From assembly GCF_020535565.1 (NCBI RefSeq), contig NZ_CP084758.1, positions 1,081,501 through 1,145,500 of the forward strand: a DNA stretch of 64,000 nt. The letters run 5' to 3'. The notes under the pieces are model-generated. The model saw only the letters and a list, made by a program, of their open reading frames with translations, did not search any database and had not been told where the DNA came from. A program made the position numbers and the translations under genes. The stretch is from Shinella sp. XGS7 (GTDB lineage: Bacteria > Pseudomonadota > Gammaproteobacteria > Burkholderiales > Burkholderiaceae_C). Of this stretch, positions 18,734-27,560 are shown piece by piece (the first letter of the stretch is position 1; each line of letters begins with the position of its first letter).

Positions 18734-19721
18734 GCAAGCCCCTGAAGCCCCTGAAGCCCGTGAAGACAGCCCCAAGCCTCCCGCCCTGCCCGAGCTGCGC
18801 AACGAGCTGCTCTGGGGCCAGCTGCACGCCCTGCTGGTGATCGCCCAGCTCGGCAGCTTCACCAAGGCGGCCCAGCGCCTGGCCCTGTCCAAGGCCGCGG
18901 TGAGCCAGCGCATTGCCGATCTGGAGCGGGCCATGGGCCAGCAGCTGGTCTCGCGCACCACGCGCTCGGTGCGCCTGAGCGAGGCCGGCCAGCGCCTGGT
19001 GGAGGAGACCGAGGCCAGCTTTGCCCAGATCACCCGCAGCCTGGCCGAGGCGCGCGACGCCGCCGGCCAGCCGCGCGGCCTGCTGCGCGTGACGGCGCCG
19101 GTGGCCCTGGGTCGCCAGCATGTGGCGCCGCAGCTGGAGAGCTTCTTTCGCCGTTACCCGGAGATCCGCATCGAGCTGGACCTCTCGGACCGCCTGGTGC
19201 CCCTGGCCCAGGAGGGCTACGACCTGGCGATCCGCCACACCAGCAGCCCGCCGGACACCCATGTGGCGGTCAAGCTCGCCGCCTCGCGCGCCCTGCTGGT
19301 GGCCAGCGGTGCCTATCTGCGGCGCCAGGGCGCGCCCGCGCACCCGGCCGAGCTGAGCCAGCATCAATGCCTGCCCTATCTGCGCCCTGGGCCAGCGGTC
19401 TGGCTCTTCGAGCGGCGCGGTGCCGCGGGCGGCGAGCGGCTCAAGGTGCCGGTGCAAGGGCCTTTGCGCGCCGGCAATAGCGAGGTGCTGCGCGAGGCCG
19501 CGCTGGCCGGCATGGGCATCGCCCTGCTGCCCGACTTCAGCGCCGCGCCCGCGGTGCGCGCCGGGCGCCTGCGCGAGCTGCTGCCGGACTGGCGCCCGGC
19601 CGGCTTCTTTGGCGACGGCATCTACGCCATCCACCCCTGGAGCAGCAGCACGCCGCGGCCGGTGCGCCTCTTCACCGAGCATCTGAAGACGGCGCTGGTG
19701 GCGGGCTTCGAGAGCGCCTGA
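18732..19721 (+). CDS. LysR-family regulator, divergent from mmsA
   Basis: The 329-residue protein has an N-terminal winged helix-turn-helix (about 35-95: LGSFTKAAQRLALSKAAVSQ, then LVSRTTRSVRLSEAGQRL). An effector-binding domain of the CrgA/DsdC-like subgroup follows (RGLLRVTAPVALGRQHVAP, SDRLVPLAQEGYDLAIRH, GMGIALLPDF). A short Pro/Glu-rich leader precedes the DNA-binding part. The divergent arrangement with mmsA and the inverted repeat over the start codon suggest control of that gene, possibly in response to a branched-chain or C3 intermediate. The ligand is not determined. Confidence 0.9.
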   Translation: MQAPEAPEAREDSPKPPALPELRNELLWGQLHALLVIAQLGSFTKAAQRLALSKAAVSQRIADLERAMGQQLVSRTTRSVRLSEAGQRLVEETEASFAQITRSLAEARDAAGQPRGLLRVTAPVALGRQHVAPQLESFFRRYPEIRIELDLSDRLVPLAQEGYDLAIRHTSSPPDTHVAVKLAASRALLVASGAYLRRQGAPAHPAELSQHQCLPYLRPGPAVWLFERRGAAGGERLKVPVQGPLRAGNSEVLREAALAGMGIALLPDFSAAPAVRAGRLRELLPDWRPAGFFGDGIYAIHPWSSSTPRPVRLFTEHLKTALVAGFESA

Positions 19722-19729
19722 GCACGGGC

Positions 19730-19762
19730 AAAAAAAACGCCCGTCCGGCAGGCCGGGCGGGC
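19730..19762 (-). terminator. Rho-independent terminator (minus strand)
   Basis: An 11-base stem (GCCCGTCCGGC paired with GCCGGGCGGGC, one G-T pair) is followed on the minus strand by eight T residues (A-run at 19730-19737). It lies about 100 bases beyond the stop of the flavoprotein gene and also sits just after the LysR gene ending at 19721. A second short hairpin (GTCCTTG/CAAGGAC) is at 19770-19787. Confidence 0.75.
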
Positions 19763-19866
19763 GGTGCAAGTCCTTGGAGTCAAGGACGTCGTTGGGACCG
19801 GTGCCCGGCGTCGAGCGGGCATGGAGTCAATGTAGCGGGGCCGGGCTCGCAGCGGCCATCCCACCC

Positions 19867-20427
19867 TTAGGGGATGCGTGTGAAATGTGTGAGCGCTTGT
19901 GTCCAGGCTGCTTCGTCCTGCTGCACCGCGCCGGGCGCGCCGCCCTTGCCCCACAGGGGTTCGCGCCAGTCCATGGCCAGGAACTCGGCGCACAGGCGCG
20001 CGCTGTCCAGCATGGGCTGGGCCTTGGCACGGTCGCCGCTGGTCGTGATCAGCCACAGGCGCTTGCCGGCCATGCGGGCCTTGAAGTCCACGCCGGGCAC
20101 GCGCATCCAGGCGCTCCAGTGGTCCAGATAGAGCTTGAGCGTGGCCGGGAAGCTGTACCAGTAGACGGGCGCCACCAGCACCAGATCGCTGGCCGCCAGC
20201 GTGGCGTCCAGCAGCGCGCGGCCATGGCCCTCGGGCATGGGATAGCTGCCGACATCGTGGCGGTGGTCGGTGAAGGGCGGCAGCGGGCGCTGGGCCAGGT
20301 ATTCCCAGCGCTGGCTGGCGCCCTCGGGCAGCTGCTCGGCGGCGCGGCGCGCCAGGGCCTCGGTATTGCCCAGCACGCCGGCCTGGCGGGTGCTGGCGAC
20401 GAGAAAAAGGAAGTGGCGGGAGCTCAT
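19867..20427 (-). CDS. Flavodoxin-fold NAD(P)H-dependent oxidoreductase
   Basis: From the ATG at 20427 (MSSRHFLFLVASTRQAGVLGNTEAL) the protein has 186 residues. It has the flavodoxin-like fold of NAD(P)H:FMN/quinone reductases: an N-terminal phosphate-binding loop STRQAGVLGNTE, the YWYSFPATLKLYLDHW segment around residue 95, and LWLITTSGD. Members reduce quinones, azo dyes or FMN, or act as NADPH-dependent FMN reductases. The earlier in-frame starts are rejected because they add Ser/Arg-rich sequence. It is divergent from the YecA-like gene with only 31 bases between start codons. Confidence 0.87.
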   Translation of the reverse strand: MSSRHFLFLVASTRQAGVLGNTEALARRAAEQLPEGASQRWEYLAQRPLPPFTDHRHDVGSYPMPEGHGRALLDATLAASDLVLVAPVYWYSFPATLKLYLDHWSAWMRVPGVDFKARMAGKRLWLITTSGDRAKAQPMLDSARLCAEFLAMDWREPLWGKGGAPGAVQQDEAAWTQALTHFTRIP

Positions 20428-20458
20428 CGCGGCATGATAGTGGCGAGACAATCGAGGC

Positions 20459-21184
20459 ATGAGCACCATGACGACGACGAGCAAGCCCGCGACCCAGCCC
20501 CTCAGCGAGGCCGAGATGGAGCGGCTGCAGGACCTGCTGGACGCCCTGCCGGCGCCGCTGGAGCCCTTGGACATCAGCATGCTGGACGGCTATCTGGTGG
20601 GTGTGCTGCTGCAGCCCAAGGCCGTGCCGGCGCACCAGTGGCTGCGCCCCATCCTGGACAGCGAGGGCCGCGAGCTGCCGCCGGGCCTGCAGACCGAGCC
20701 CATCCTGGCCCTGTGCAAGCGCCGCCACCAGCAGCTCAACCGCGCCATCGTCGAGCGCCAGTGGTTCGACCCCTGGGTCTTCGAGCTGGGGGACGAGGAG
20801 GAGGACGAGGATGCAGACCTGGACAGCGATCCCTCCGAAACCCTGCTGCCCTGGGTGGCCGGTTTTGCGCTGGCCACCGAGATTTTTCCCGATCTGATGC
20901 GCCAGGAGGCCAGCCAGCTGCTGGAGCCCCTGGCCGCGATCTACCGCCATCTGGACCCGGACGATCTCGAAGACGCCGACGATCTGCTGGAAGAGATCGA
21001 GAGCCTGGAGCCTCCGGCCGATCTGGAGGAGGCGGTGGAGGCCCTGGTCAGTGCCTGCCTGATGCTGGCGGATGTGACGCGGCCCCAGGCCCCGGCCTCG
21101 CGCCCGGCAGCGGGCCGGCCGGCCGCGGGCCGCCGCACGCCGCCGCGCCAGGGGGCCGGCGGCAAGGGTCCGCGCCGGCATTGA
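20459..21184 (+). CDS. YecA/UPF0149-family protein without SEC-C motif
   Basis: The 241-residue protein carries the family hallmark LDISMLDGYLVGVLLQPK at about 37-54. LPWVAGFALATEIFPDLM and a very acidic middle (DEEEDEDADLDSD) are also present. The C-terminus is a Pro/Arg/Gly-rich tail (GRPAAGRRTPPRQGAGG) where many relatives, including the paralogue at 29.3-30.0 kb, have a zinc-binding SEC-C motif. Starts at 20459 and 20468 are both possible; GAGG lies at a better distance from the second. The function of the family is unknown; a protein-binding or chaperone-like role has been suggested by analogy with SecA/SecB motifs. Confidence 0.88.
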   Translation: MSTMTTTSKPATQPLSEAEMERLQDLLDALPAPLEPLDISMLDGYLVGVLLQPKAVPAHQWLRPILDSEGRELPPGLQTEPILALCKRRHQQLNRAIVERQWFDPWVFELGDEEEDEDADLDSDPSETLLPWVAGFALATEIFPDLMRQEASQLLEPLAAIYRHLDPDDLEDADDLLEEIESLEPPADLEEAVEALVSACLMLADVTRPQAPASRPAAGRPAAGRRTPPRQGAGGKGPRRH

Positions 21185-21200
21185 GACCGGCTGTCCGCCC

Positions 21201-23219
21201 ATGAGCGTACCGGCTCCGCCCGCCTCGCCTCGCGCAGCAGTCCTGGTGGGCGAGTCGCTGGCATCGCGGCTGGAGCGCGCCTGGCAATGGCTGGCGCAGT
21301 CGCGCTGGGCCGAGGCCCTGGCCCTGCTGGAGGCCGAGCCCGAGCCGGGGGCCCAGGTCGGCGAGATGCTGCTGCGCGAGCTCTACCGCCTGCGCGCCCG
21401 CTCCACCCTGGCCACGCAGCCCGGCGATGTCGAAGCCGCCCAGCGCCTGCTGGTCGAGGCCCAGGGCCTGCAGCAGCCGGCGCTGGAGGCCGAGGCGCGC
21501 CAGACCCTGGCCGGCGTGCTCAGCCGCCTGCATCTGTTTCGCGAGGCCCTGCGGGAATACGGCCAGGCCGAGGCCCTGGTGCGGCGCAGCGGCCAGATGG
21601 AGCCGCTCTGGCCCGTGCTCTCGGGCATCGCCCGGGTGCTCTATGACGCCGAGATGCATGTCGAGCGCATCGCCCATTGCGAGCGCGTGCTGCGCGAGCA
21701 TCCCGAAGCGCCGCTGGCCCTGCGGCTCTCGATGCTGAACATGCAGGCCACGGCCCACAAATGGCTGGGTGAGCAGCAGCGGGCGCGTGAGCTCTATCTG
21801 CAGACCCTGGCCCTGGCCGAGACCGGTGACGAACCCTTGCTGCCCCTGGTGGTGCTGGACAACCTGGCCAATAGCTGCGCCTGGACCGGTCATATCGAGG
21901 AAGGCTGGGCCTATCTGCGACGCAGCGAGGCCCTGATGGCTGGAACCGAGTGGGGGGATGACCGACGCCTGTGGCATGAGCAGGCGCGGGCCCTGCTGGT
22001 CTGGAAGGGCGGTGACGCGGCCGCGGCCCTGCCCATCTTCGAGACCGTGGTGCGCCTGGGGCGCGGGCGGGTGCAGCTGCGCACCGGCCTGATTACCGGA
22101 CTGACCCGCCTGGCCGAGGCGGCCCGCGATGCCGGCGAGCTGGCGCGCGCCCTGACGGCGCAGCAGGAGCTGGTGCAGCTGGCCGAGCAGCGGGCGCGCG
22201 AGCAGGCGTCCATCCAGGCGGCCTCGGTCGCGGCCCTGGTGCAGATGGCACGGCTGGAGGCGGACAAGCAGGCCGCCGAGCAGCAGCGCGCCCAGCTGGA
22301 GAACCGGGTGGGCGAGCGCACCGCCGAGCTCAGCCGCGCCCTCGCGCGGCTGCAGGCCGAGGTGGAGATGCGGCGTGCCACCGAGGCCGCCCTGCAGCGC
22401 GCCCACGACGAGCTGGAGCAGCGGGTGCAGCAGCGCAGCGCGGAGCTGGAGCAGGCCTTGCAGGCCCTGATGCAGCGCGAGAAGCTGGCGGCCCTGGGGC
22501 ATCTGGTGGCCGGTGTGGCGCATGAGCTGAACACGCCCATAGGCAATGCCCGCCTGGCCGCCAGCGTGATCAGTGCCCAGAGCCGCAGCCTGCGGCAGCT
22601 GCTGCAGGAGCCGGCCCCGCGGCGTGCGCCGCTGCGCGATTGCTCGGTGGCGGTGGACGAGGGCGCCCAGCTGGTGGAGCGCGCGCTGGAGCGGGCCAGC
22701 AGCCTGCTGCAGCGCTTCAAGACCGTGGCCCTGCCGGCCGAGACCGGTGCGGTGCAGGAGCTGGATCTGGTGCGCCGTCTGAGCGATCTGGTGGCCCTGC
22801 TGCGCGCCGGCAACGAGCGCGGCCCGCAATGGCGCCTGGATCTGCCCGAGCGCCTGCTGGTGCGGCTGGACGCCGAGGCCCTGGTCCAGCTCGTGTCCCT
22901 GCTGCTGGACAACGCCCGGGTGCATGGCGCCGGCGAGCGTCCCGAGGCCTGGATCGCCTTGCGCCTGCGTGCCTGGGAGCGCGAGGGCCGGCCCTGGCTG
23001 AGCCTGGAGGTGTCGGACGACGGGCCCGGCATTGCCGCCGCGCATCTGGAGCGTGTCTTCGACCCCTTCTTCACCACCCGCCTGGGCCAGGGCGGCTCGG
23101 GTCTGGGTCTGTACCGGGCGCATGCCCTGGCGGTGGACACCCTCGGGGGCGAGCTGCTGGTGCGCAGCCCGCCGGGGCAGGGTGCCTGCTTCGAGCTGCG
23201 CCTGCCGCGCTGGGCCTGA
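21201..23219 (+). CDS. Cytoplasmic TPR-containing sensor histidine kinase
   Basis: The 672-residue protein lacks signal peptide and membrane spans. About residues 20-330 are TPR-like helical repeats, followed by a long coiled coil (about 340-430, AELSRALARLQAEVEMRRAT). The H-box is LGHLVAGVAHELNTPIGNA (His near 441). The ATPase domain shows LLLDNARVHG, SDDGPGIAAAHLERVFDPFF and GSGLGLYRAHAL. Catalytic residues look intact. No receiver or response regulator lies next to it, so the partner is elsewhere. It starts 16 bases after the YecA-like gene, probably on the same transcript. The signal is probably a cytoplasmic protein or small molecule bound by the repeats (inference). Confidence 0.92.
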   Translation: MSVPAPPASPRAAVLVGESLASRLERAWQWLAQSRWAEALALLEAEPEPGAQVGEMLLRELYRLRARSTLATQPGDVEAAQRLLVEAQGLQQPALEAEARQTLAGVLSRLHLFREALREYGQAEALVRRSGQMEPLWPVLSGIARVLYDAEMHVERIAHCERVLREHPEAPLALRLSMLNMQATAHKWLGEQQRARELYLQTLALAETGDEPLLPLVVLDNLANSCAWTGHIEEGWAYLRRSEALMAGTEWGDDRRLWHEQARALLVWKGGDAAAALPIFETVVRLGRGRVQLRTGLITGLTRLAEAARDAGELARALTAQQELVQLAEQRAREQASIQAASVAALVQMARLEADKQAAEQQRAQLENRVGERTAELSRALARLQAEVEMRRATEAALQRAHDELEQRVQQRSAELEQALQALMQREKLAALGHLVAGVAHELNTPIGNARLAASVISAQSRSLRQLLQEPAPRRAPLRDCSVAVDEGAQLVERALERASSLLQRFKTVALPAETGAVQELDLVRRLSDLVALLRAGNERGPQWRLDLPERLLVRLDAEALVQLVSLLLDNARVHGAGERPEAWIALRLRAWEREGRPWLSLEVSDDGPGIAAAHLERVFDPFFTTRLGQGGSGLGLYRAHALAVDTLGGELLVRSPPGQGACFELRLPRWA

Positions 23220-23231
23220 GCGCCTGGTGTT

Positions 23232-24554
23232 TCAGCGCGCCGCGCCGAAGAGGCGCGCGGCGTGCAGGCCCAGGCCGGTGGCCACCGAGGCGAAGCGGTC
23301 GCCGCGCACGGCCTCGGCCGCCGGGAAGGCGGCGGCAATGCGCTCGGCCAGCAGGCGCAGGCCGGTGGAGCCGCCGGTGAAGTAGAGCGCGTCCACCTGA
23401 TCGATGCGCAGGCCGGCCTGCCGCACGGTGTCGCGCCCGGCCTGCACGATGCGCTCCACATCGCTGTCCAGGGCTTCCAGGGCCTGGCTCTCGCCCAGGG
23501 GCACGCGCAGGCCGCTTTCCACCAGGCCCAGGTCGATCTCGGTGCTGCCGCCGCCGGACACGGCGATCTTGGCGCCCTCGGCGCGGCCCGCCAGCTCATG
23601 ACCCAGATGGTCTTCCAGCACCGTCATCAGGCGGCTGTGGTGCTTGGGGTTGCCGTAGAAGCTGCGCATGCTGCGCAGCTCGGCCACGCGCTGCGGGCTG
23701 TAGACGGTGTTGATCAGATGCCAGGTGGCGAGGTCGAAATAGATGCCGCTGGGCACCTCGCGCGCGGGCTGGCCGGGGCGTTCGGGACCCAGGGAGCGGT
23801 AGCCCAGCTCGCGCAGGATGGAGGCCAGCTCGATATGGCGGTCGAAGTCGGTGCCGGCGATGTGCACGCCGTGGTTGGCCAGGATGTCCTCGCGGCGGTC
23901 CAGGCGCGCCATGCGCTCGGGGCCCACGCGCACCACCGAGAAGTCGGAGGTGCCGCCGCCGATATCGGCCACCAGCACCAGGCGCTCGCGCGTGGTCTGG
24001 CGCTCGTAGTCGAAGGCCGCGGCGATGGGCTCGTACTGGAAATGCACCTCGCTGAAGCCCACGGCATGCGCGGCCGCCTCCAGCGAGGCCTGGGCCGCGG
24101 CGTCGCGCGCGGGCTCCTCGTCCACGAAGAAGACCGGGCGGCCCAGCACCACGCGGTGCAGGTCTTCCGGCGCACCGGCGGCCTGGGCCTGGCGACGCAG
24201 GCGCTTGAGGTAGCCGGCCAGCATGTCGAAGTAGCGCACGCCGCGGCCGCCGCCCACATCGGTGCTCTGCTCGATCAGGCTGGAGCCCAGGATGCTCTTC
24301 ATGGAGCGCATCAGCCGGCCCTCCACGCCCTCCACATAGGCGGCCAGGGCGGCGCGGCCGAAGGCGCGCGGCGGGCCGTCGGCATCGTGCGGGCCCTCGG
24401 CGTAGTAGAAAACCGCCGTGGGCATGGTGAGCTGGCCGGGCTCCAGCTCTACCAGGCGGGTGCTGCCGGGCGGCGCATCGGGCGCGCTGGCGGGAATGGC
24501 GATCGCGGAGTTGGACGTGCCGAAGTCGATCGCGCAGAAGGAGGGGCTCATCAT
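23232..24554 (-). CDS. Hsp70-like ATPase of the YegD type
   Basis: The 440-residue product has the actin/Hsp70 ATPase fold only: CAIDFGTSNSAIAIP at the N-terminus (phosphate 1), the connect segment YEPIAAAFDYERQ, phosphate 2 VADIGGGTSDFSVV near 200, and the adenosine motif VDALYFTGGSTGLRLLAERI near 395. The substrate-binding domain of DnaK is absent, as in E. coli YegD. ATG codons at 24554 and 24551 are equally possible. The gene is convergent with the TPR kinase gene 12 bases away. A 76 to 86-base gap with a hairpin separates it from dadA downstream. Confidence 0.9.
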   Translation of the reverse strand: MMSPSFCAIDFGTSNSAIAIPASAPDAPPGSTRLVELEPGQLTMPTAVFYYAEGPHDADGPPRAFGRAALAAYVEGVEGRLMRSMKSILGSSLIEQSTDVGGGRGVRYFDMLAGYLKRLRRQAQAAGAPEDLHRVVLGRPVFFVDEEPARDAAAQASLEAAAHAVGFSEVHFQYEPIAAAFDYERQTTRERLVLVADIGGGTSDFSVVRVGPERMARLDRREDILANHGVHIAGTDFDRHIELASILRELGYRSLGPERPGQPAREVPSGIYFDLATWHLINTVYSPQRVAELRSMRSFYGNPKHHSRLMTVLEDHLGHELAGRAEGAKIAVSGGGSTEIDLGLVESGLRVPLGESQALEALDSDVERIVQAGRDTVRQAGLRIDQVDALYFTGGSTGLRLLAERIAAAFPAAEAVRGDRFASVATGLGLHAARLFGAAR

Positions 24555-24599
24555 GGCTCGCACACCGCAAAAATGGGGTCGCGGATTGTAGTGGCCATG

Positions 24600-24628
24600 G
24601 GCGGGCCGCCCTGGCCCGCCGGTTTTCT
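24600..24628 (+). terminator. Hairpin with short T-tract between the Hsp70-like gene and dadA
   Basis: GGCGGGC-N7-GCCCGCC (24600-24620) is followed on the plus strand by GGTTTTCT. It looks like a plus-strand terminator, yet both flanking genes run on the minus strand. It may simply act as a hairpin after dadA. Confidence 0.35.
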
Positions 24629-24639
24629 GGGGGCCCCCC

Positions 24640-25953
24640 TCAGGCCGCAGCCACGCTGTGCAGCTTGCGGGCGGGCAGGGCGTCGCCGTAGAAGCCGAAG
24701 GCCATATCGGGCGCGCGGCCGGCCATCAGCTCGGCCAGGGCGCGGCCCGAGCCGGCACCATGGGTCCAGCCCAGGGTGCCGTGGCCGGCGTTGAGCCAGA
24801 GGTTGCTGGCCTTCTTGCTGCGGCCGATATAGGGGATGTTGGTCGGCGTGCTGGGGCGCAGGCCGGTCCAGTAGTTGGGCTCGCTGGTGTCGGCCACGCC
24901 GGGGAAGAGCTCCTCGTAGCGCTTGACCAGGGAGGCGCAGCGGGCGCGCGAGGTTGGGTTGTCCAGGCTCAGGTCGAAGCCGGCCAGCTCGGCGGTGCCG
25001 GCGATGCGGATGTGGTCGCCCAGGCGCGAGATGGCGATCTTGCGGCCGTCGTCCAGCAGGCTCACCACGCTGGCGTCCTCGGGGCGCTTGAGCTTGAGCG
25101 TGGCCGAGTAGCCCTTGGCCGGGTAGATGTTCAGGTGCTCGCCCAGGGGCTTGAGCAGGGCCGGGGTGTAGGAGGCGGTGGCGGCCACATAGGCATCGGC
25201 CTGCAGGCGCAGCTTCTGGCCGCTCAGGCGCGAGGCCACGATGGCGGCGCCGATCTGGCCGCCGCTGGCTTCCAGGCCCAGCACATCGTGCTCCCACAGG
25301 AAGGTGGCGCCGCGCTGGATGCAGCGCTGGGCCAGCTTCTGGGTGAAGACGCGGGCGTCGCCCGACTCGTCGCTGGGCGTGTAGGTGCCGCCGAACACGC
25401 CGTTCTTAAAGTTGCGCAGGGCGGGCTCGATGGCCAGCACCTCTTCGCGGTTCAGCACGCGGCGGTCCACGCCATGGCGCTGCATGATCTCGGCCGCGCC
25501 GGCGCCGGCCTCGAAGTCGGCCTGGCTGGAGAAGAAGTGCAGGATGCCGCGCTCCAGGCGCTCGTACTCGATGCCGGTCTGGTTCACCAGCTCCTTGAGC
25601 GAGGCGTGGCTGTAGCGGCCCAGCTGGATCAGCTGCTCCACATTGCGCTCGAAGGCGGCGGTGGTGCACTGGCCCAGGAAGCTCAAGCCCCAGCGCCATT
25701 GCTGCGGGTCCAGGCGCGGGCGAAAGAGCAGGGGGGAGTCGTCCTTGAGCAGCCATTTGGCCACCTTGAAGGGCGCGCCGGCATTGGCCCAGGGTTCGCA
25801 GAAGCACACGGAGATCTGCGCGCCGTTGGCGAAGCTGGTCTCCAGCGCCGCATCGGGCTGGCGGTCCACCACCGTGACCTCGTGGCCTTGTTCCAGGAGA
25901 TACCAGGCGGTGCTGACGCCGATGATGCCCGCGCCCAAAACGACAACCTTCAT
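24640..25953 (-). CDS. dadA: D-amino acid dehydrogenase small subunit
   Basis: This FAD-dependent inner-membrane enzyme oxidises D-amino acids, mainly D-alanine, to the keto acid and ammonia, feeding the quinone pool. The 437-residue length and motifs fit DadA: MKVVVLGAGIIGVSTAWYL (Rossmann GxGxxG at 7-12), EVTVVDRQ, GGTYTPSDESGDARVFTQKL, TGLRPSTPTNIPYIG, and the C-terminal LWLNAGHGTLGWTHGAGSGR. The usual partner dadX (alanine racemase) is not adjacent. It is divergent from an ArgP-like LysR gene with a 214-base spacer. Confidence 0.96.
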   Translation of the reverse strand: MKVVVLGAGIIGVSTAWYLLEQGHEVTVVDRQPDAALETSFANGAQISVCFCEPWANAGAPFKVAKWLLKDDSPLLFRPRLDPQQWRWGLSFLGQCTTAAFERNVEQLIQLGRYSHASLKELVNQTGIEYERLERGILHFFSSQADFEAGAGAAEIMQRHGVDRRVLNREEVLAIEPALRNFKNGVFGGTYTPSDESGDARVFTQKLAQRCIQRGATFLWEHDVLGLEASGGQIGAAIVASRLSGQKLRLQADAYVAATASYTPALLKPLGEHLNIYPAKGYSATLKLKRPEDASVVSLLDDGRKIAISRLGDHIRIAGTAELAGFDLSLDNPTSRARCASLVKRYEELFPGVADTSEPNYWTGLRPSTPTNIPYIGRSKKASNLWLNAGHGTLGWTHGAGSGRALAELMAGRAPDMAFGFYGDALPARKLHSVAAA

Positions 25954-26167
25954 GACGGCTTCCTCAAGGTGTTCAATGGCCCGAACGCGGGCCCAGTATC
26001 ACTGGTGAATGAAAAACTGGCATCCCCCGGGGCCTGAATCCGCGCTGGCGTCAGGCCCGGCCGGTTCTTGCTGATCCGGCGCCGGGCAATGGTTCCGAGG
26101 ATTGTCGGCAGCGCCCGCGAAAGCATGAAGGCCGATTCATATTTCTCGGAGTACATTAGTAACACTT
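25954..26167. promoter_or_regulatory. Divergent spacer between dadA and the ArgP-like gene
   Basis: An 8-base stem GGGCCTGA/TCAGGCCC spans 26030-26058. The part next to the LysR gene (about 26120-26167) is AT-rich (TTCATATTTCTCGG, ACATTAGTAACACTT) and probably holds its promoter. No confident -35/-10 pair was found for dadA. Confidence 0.4.
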
Positions 26168-27106
26168 ATGAAAGACCTGGACTCCGCCGGGCTGGATTGC
26201 CTGGCCGCACTGGCCGATGAGCGCAGCTTCGAGCGTGCCGCCAAGGCCCTGGCCATCACGCAGAGCGCGGTCTCGCAGCGCCTGCGCAGCCTGGAGGCCC
26301 AGGTGGGCCAGCTGCTGGTGGTGCGCTCGCGGCCGCTGCGCTTGACCGAGCCCGGCAAGCTGCTGCTGCGCTATGCGCGCCAGCTGCAGGCCCTGCGGGC
26401 CGATGTGGTGCGCGAGCTGGGCGCGCGGGCCGCAGCGCATGAGCGTCTGGCGATCGCGGTGAATGCCGACAGCCTGGCCACCTGGGTGCTGCCGGCCCTG
26501 GACGGCATGGTGCAGCGCGGCCTGCGCGAAGGCTTCGGTCTGGAGCTGGTGGTGGACGACCAGGACTTCACCCACGACTGGCTGCGCCAGGGCGAGGTGC
26601 TGGGTTGCGTCAGCACGGTCAGGCAGGCCCTGCGCGGCTGCCTGGTCCAGCCTCTGGGCGTGATGCGCTATGTAGCGGTGGCCAGCCCGGAGTTCCTGGC
26701 CTGCCAGCTGCCGCAAGGGCTGACGGCGGCGAACTTTGCCCAGACGCCCTTTCTGGTCTTCAACCGCAAGGACGACACCCAGTCGCTCTGGGTGTCCAAG
26801 GCCTTTGGCGTGCGGGCGCCGCGCCTGCGTGAGCGCTTCGTGCCGTCCAGCGAGGCCTATGCGCGGGCGGTCTGCATGGGCTGGGGCGTGGGTGTGGCCC
26901 CGGAGCTACAGCTGCGCCCCCTGCTGGCCAGCGGCGAACTGGTGGCCCTGCGGCCGGAGCTGAGCGTGGATGTGGCCCTTTACTGGCACCAGTGGAAGCT
27001 TGTGAGCGATCAGCAGGCCGCGCCGGTGCGGGTGGCCTTGCTGGATCAGGTGGGCCAGGCCCTGGCGCTGGGCGCCCGGCGGGCCCTGGGGGCACCGGGC
27101 AGCTAG
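26168..27106 (+). CDS. ArgP-type LysR-family regulator
   Basis: The 312-residue protein matches the ArgP (IciA) subgroup. The N-terminal helix-turn-helix has ERAAKALAITQSAVSQRLRS followed by LVVRSRPLRLTEPGKLLLRY. Other matching segments are IAVNADSLATWVLPAL, VDDQDFTHDWLRQGEVLGCV and a C-terminal FVPSSEAYARAVCMGWGVGV. ArgP usually senses lysine or arginine and controls the exporter gene argO/lysE. Here the divergent neighbour is dadA instead, so control of D-amino acid oxidation is a reasonable inference. The exporter, if present, is elsewhere. Confidence 0.88.
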   Translation: MKDLDSAGLDCLAALADERSFERAAKALAITQSAVSQRLRSLEAQVGQLLVVRSRPLRLTEPGKLLLRYARQLQALRADVVRELGARAAAHERLAIAVNADSLATWVLPALDGMVQRGLREGFGLELVVDDQDFTHDWLRQGEVLGCVSTVRQALRGCLVQPLGVMRYVAVASPEFLACQLPQGLTAANFAQTPFLVFNRKDDTQSLWVSKAFGVRAPRLRERFVPSSEAYARAVCMGWGVGVAPELQLRPLLASGELVALRPELSVDVALYWHQWKLVSDQQAAPVRVALLDQVGQALALGARRALGAPGS

Positions 27107-27110
27107 CGCT

Positions 27111-27299
27111 TTAGTTGGCGTCGGACTCGTCCTGGGCCAGCAGCATGGGCTGGGCGGGCTGGGCCGAAGACTGGCTGAGGGCGCGGCGAGCCGGGCCAGC
27201 GTAGTCGCGGTCCTGGGTGATGTGGCCCAGCAGCAGGGCGCCGAGGACGGCGGTGCTGACGATGGCTCGGGTGAGCCAGGTGTGGATGGCAGGTGTCAT
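27111..27299 (-). CDS. Small predicted membrane protein, function unknown
   Basis: The 62-residue frame from the ATG at 27299 has one hydrophobic segment (about 11-27, AIVSTAVLGALLLGHIT) followed by a polar, Gln/Ser-rich tail. This is consistent with a single-span or exported small protein. It ends 4 bases after the ArgP-like gene on the other strand. No clear ribosome site precedes the ATG, and the gene call rests mainly on the plausible sequence. A longer frame to 27620 is judged unlikely because of Arg/Ser-rich low-complexity sequence. Confidence 0.45.
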   Translation of the reverse strand: MTPAIHTWLTRAIVSTAVLGALLLGHITQDRDYAGPARRALSQSSAQPAQPMLLAQDESDAN

Positions 27300-27560
27300 G
27301 AAAAAGCTGTGCGTCGGACGGCAGGTCCGAGGCGGCGAAGAATAGGAGTGGCAAGTGCCGCCGGACATCCTCCCAGAGGGGGATGGACCGAAGGTCTCAG
27401 TAGGCCGTTTGTGCCGGCGTCTTGCTACCGCGAGTTGTAACCGTAGGCGACTGCGTGCGATTTTCCCAACTGCGGGCGCTTGCACACCTAATTTGGGGAT
27501 TCGCCACAGCACGGGCACGCGCACACTGCGAACAACAGCACGAACTCTGCGAGGTCCATC

